From assembly GCA_030950975.1 (NCBI GenBank), contig JAUZQL010000356.1, positions 1-7,647 of the forward strand: a DNA stretch of 7,647 nt, given 5' to 3'. Shown here in pieces: positions 6,048-7,647 of the stretch (position 1 is its first letter; each line of letters begins with the position of its first letter). The notes below the pieces were generated by a model. That model had not been told where the DNA came from, searched no databases, and saw only the letters and a program-made list of their open reading frames with translations. The position numbers and the translations under genes are program-made. This DNA comes from Mariprofundaceae bacterium. GTDB taxonomy: Bacteria; Pseudomonadota; Zetaproteobacteria; Mariprofundales; Mariprofundaceae.

Positions 6048-7647
6048 TTATGCCTCTTTGCTTGGTTTTTTAACCATTTCAATGTCAATACCCAAGGCAT
6101 TCAATTCCTTGGTCATCACGTTAAAGGACTCAGGGATGCCCGCATCAAATGTCATATCACCACGAACAATGGATTCATACATTTTTTGTACGACCCTGAA
6201 CATCATCTGATTTCACAGTCAACATTTCCTGCAAGACATGTGCTGCGCCATAAGCTTCCAAAGCCCACACTTCCATTTCACCGAAACGTTGCCCACCAAA
6301 TTGAGCTTTACCACCCAATGGTTGCTGTGTTACCAATGAATATGGCCCTGTTGAACGCGCATGAATTTTTTCATCCACCAAGTGATGCAATTTCAAAATA
6401 TACATTTGACCAATGGTAATCGGGCGGTCAAAAGCTTCACCTGTCATGCCATCATACAAGGTGGTTTGACCCGTCTTAGAAAGACCCGCTAATTCCAACA
6501 TGCGATACAAATGTTCTTCTTTTGCACCATCAAACGCAGGCGAAGCAATCGGTACACCACCTTTAAGATTATGAACCAATTCATCCAATTCATCTTCGGA
6601 CATCGCTGTGATTTGACCACATGCTTTTTCATCTTCCGCATAGATATCCAACAAGAACTTACGAAGATCAGCCTTGGCAGCCTTGGCAATCACCATTTCA
6701 TTCAAGCGACGACCCAACTCACCACATGCGTAACCCATATGAATTTCAAGAATTTGACCGATATTCATTCGAGACGGTACACCCAACGGGTTCAAACAAA
6801 TATCAACAGGGCGACCATCGGCTGTAAATGGCATATCTTCTTCAGGTACGATGATTGAAATCACACCTTTGTTACCATGACGACCCGCCATTTTATCACC
6901 CGGTTGAAGTTTACGTTTGACCGCAACAAACACCTTCACCACTTTAATCACACCTGGTTTCAATTCTGAACCTTCACGAACCTTGGAAACCTTTTCTTCA
7001 AAGCGTGTTTCAAGACGCACACGCTCTGTATCCATCGAAGCTAAAATTTCTGCGACTTTGGCATTTACTTCATCGGATTGAACGGAAACAGCGGATAATT
7101 CACGCAATGGCAAAACATTTAAATCAGCTTCGCCAATCACATCGCCGACCTTCAAGCCTTTCACGTTCAATGCTTGTTGACCCACCAACAAACCTTTCAA
7201 ACGCACAATCACATTGGCTTCAAGAATACGGCGTTCATCTTCTTTATCGGCATAAAGTTTTTCAACTTCTGATTCTTCAATGGACTTCGCACGCTCATCT
7301 TTTTCATCGCCACGACGTGTAAAGATTTGCACATCCACGACAATGCCTTCATTCCCTGGTTTTACGCGTAAAGAGGAATCACGAACATCGGAAGCTATTT
7401 CACCAAAAATCGCACGCAATAGTTTTTCTTCAGGAGATAGTTGGCTTTCACCTTTGGGGGTAATTTTACCCACAATAATATCACCCGCTTTCACTTCTGC
7501 ACCCACATAGGCAATACCTGTATCATCCAAATGACGCAAGGCATCTTCACCAACATTGGGAATATCACGCGTAATTTCTTCTTCGCCCAATTTAGTATCA
7601 CGAGCAACCGCTTCAAATTCTTCAATATGAATGGATGTGTAGACATC
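6048..7647 (-). CDS. rpoB: DNA-directed RNA polymerase subunit beta RpoB (C-terminal part, frameshifted near 3' end)
   Basis: Beta subunit of RNA polymerase, forming one side of the active-centre cleft with beta-prime. The frame is open from the right edge; about 810 N-terminal residues (including the rifampicin region) lie outside. Counting from the edge, visible blocks are DVYTSIHIEEFEAVARDTKL (1-20), EEKLLRAIFGE (73-83), and a charged lineage-specific insert (about 115-230) in the place of proteobacterial beta-i9. Next come PGDKMAGRHGNKGV (249-262), whose lysines 252 and 260 correspond to E. coli K1065 and K1073, NPLGVPSRMNIGQILE (286-301; R293 corresponds to R1106), and QQPLGGKAQFGGQRFGEMEV (441-460). 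In the main frame the protein ends prematurely, SDDVQGRTK-N-V-stop (TGA 6177-6175). The expected continuation MYESIVRGDMTF…KKPSKEA (44 residues, 6182-6048) sits in another frame and ends at a TAA 3 bp before rpoC. One A too many in a six-A run explains this. The TTG near 7590 is internal, not a start. Confidence 0.95.
6053..6057 (-). promoter_or_regulatory. Ribosome binding site of rpoC inside the end of rpoB
   Basis: The - strand reads AGAGG, then 8 nt, then the rpoC ATG. The site lies within the last codons of rpoB (…K-E-A-stop) because the intergenic gap is only 3 nt, which suggests coupling of rpoC translation to ribosomes finishing rpoB. Confidence 0.65.
6180..6190 (-). other. Frameshift site in rpoB (A6 run)
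   Basis: On the - strand the sequence is ACA AAA AAT GTA TGA (T-K-N-V-stop). Removing one A from the six-A run (6187-6182 on the - strand) gives ACA AAA ATG TAT GAA (T-K-M-Y-E), the conserved RpoB sequence, which then runs without a stop to the normal C-terminus. Joining the frames therefore needs loss of one base or a +1 shift. The observation is direct; whether it is a sequencing error, a mutation or recoding is not decidable here. Confidence 0.9.

Noticed and set aside
6048..6182. The last 44 codons of rpoB as an independent small gene
   Set aside because: The sequence is exactly the RpoB C-terminus and has only a distant AGGG upstream. A frameshifted single gene is simpler, although reinitiation is noted as a possibility.
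6175..7590. rpoB as a complete 471-residue gene starting near 7590 and ending at 6175
   Set aside because: The start would be an internal TTG; conserved RpoB sequence continues upstream to the window edge. The stop is a frameshift artefact or recoding point, since the family C-terminus follows in another frame.

Overview
The window carries four protein-coding genes of a proteobacterium: the 3' part of lipA (+ strand), ppk2, the complete rpoC and the 3' part of rpoB (all - strand). Base composition looks uniform, somewhat AT-leaning (roughly low-to-mid 40s % GC by eye), with no gene standing out as foreign. The beta-prime subunit reads like gamma/beta-proteobacterial sequence, while the lineage insert and C-terminus of the beta subunit have an alpha-like flavour. 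That mixture would fit a deep-branching proteobacterial class such as Zetaproteobacteria, but this is a low-confidence guess.

Layout, left to right: lipA (1-804, + strand, start outside the window) converges on ppk2 (851-1633, - strand) across a 46-bp gap with no convincing terminator. A 286-bp noncoding stretch (1634-1919) separates ppk2 from rpoC. It holds a strong rho-independent terminator for rpoC, a weak promoter candidate for ppk2, two REP-like hairpins in inverted orientation, and a perfect 15-bp inverted repeat enclosing them. Then come rpoC (1920-6044) and rpoB (6048-7647, running off the right edge), both read right to left and separated by only 3 bp.

Functionally, rpoB and rpoC encode the two catalytic subunits of RNA polymerase and form one transcription unit that stops at the terminator just past rpoC. 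ppk2 encodes a polyphosphate:nucleotide phosphotransferase that probably has its own promoter and a leader of up to about 190 nt containing the REP-like hairpins. lipA encodes lipoyl synthase and is functionally unrelated to its neighbours.

The most notable anomaly is a one-base frameshift near the 3' end of rpoB, at a run of six A's. It separates the last 44 conserved codons from the rest of the gene. In an essential gene this is most simply an indel error in the sequence, though slippage cannot be excluded from sequence alone. No previously undescribed multi-gene system is visible; the remaining points of interest lie in the ppk2-rpoC intergenic region.
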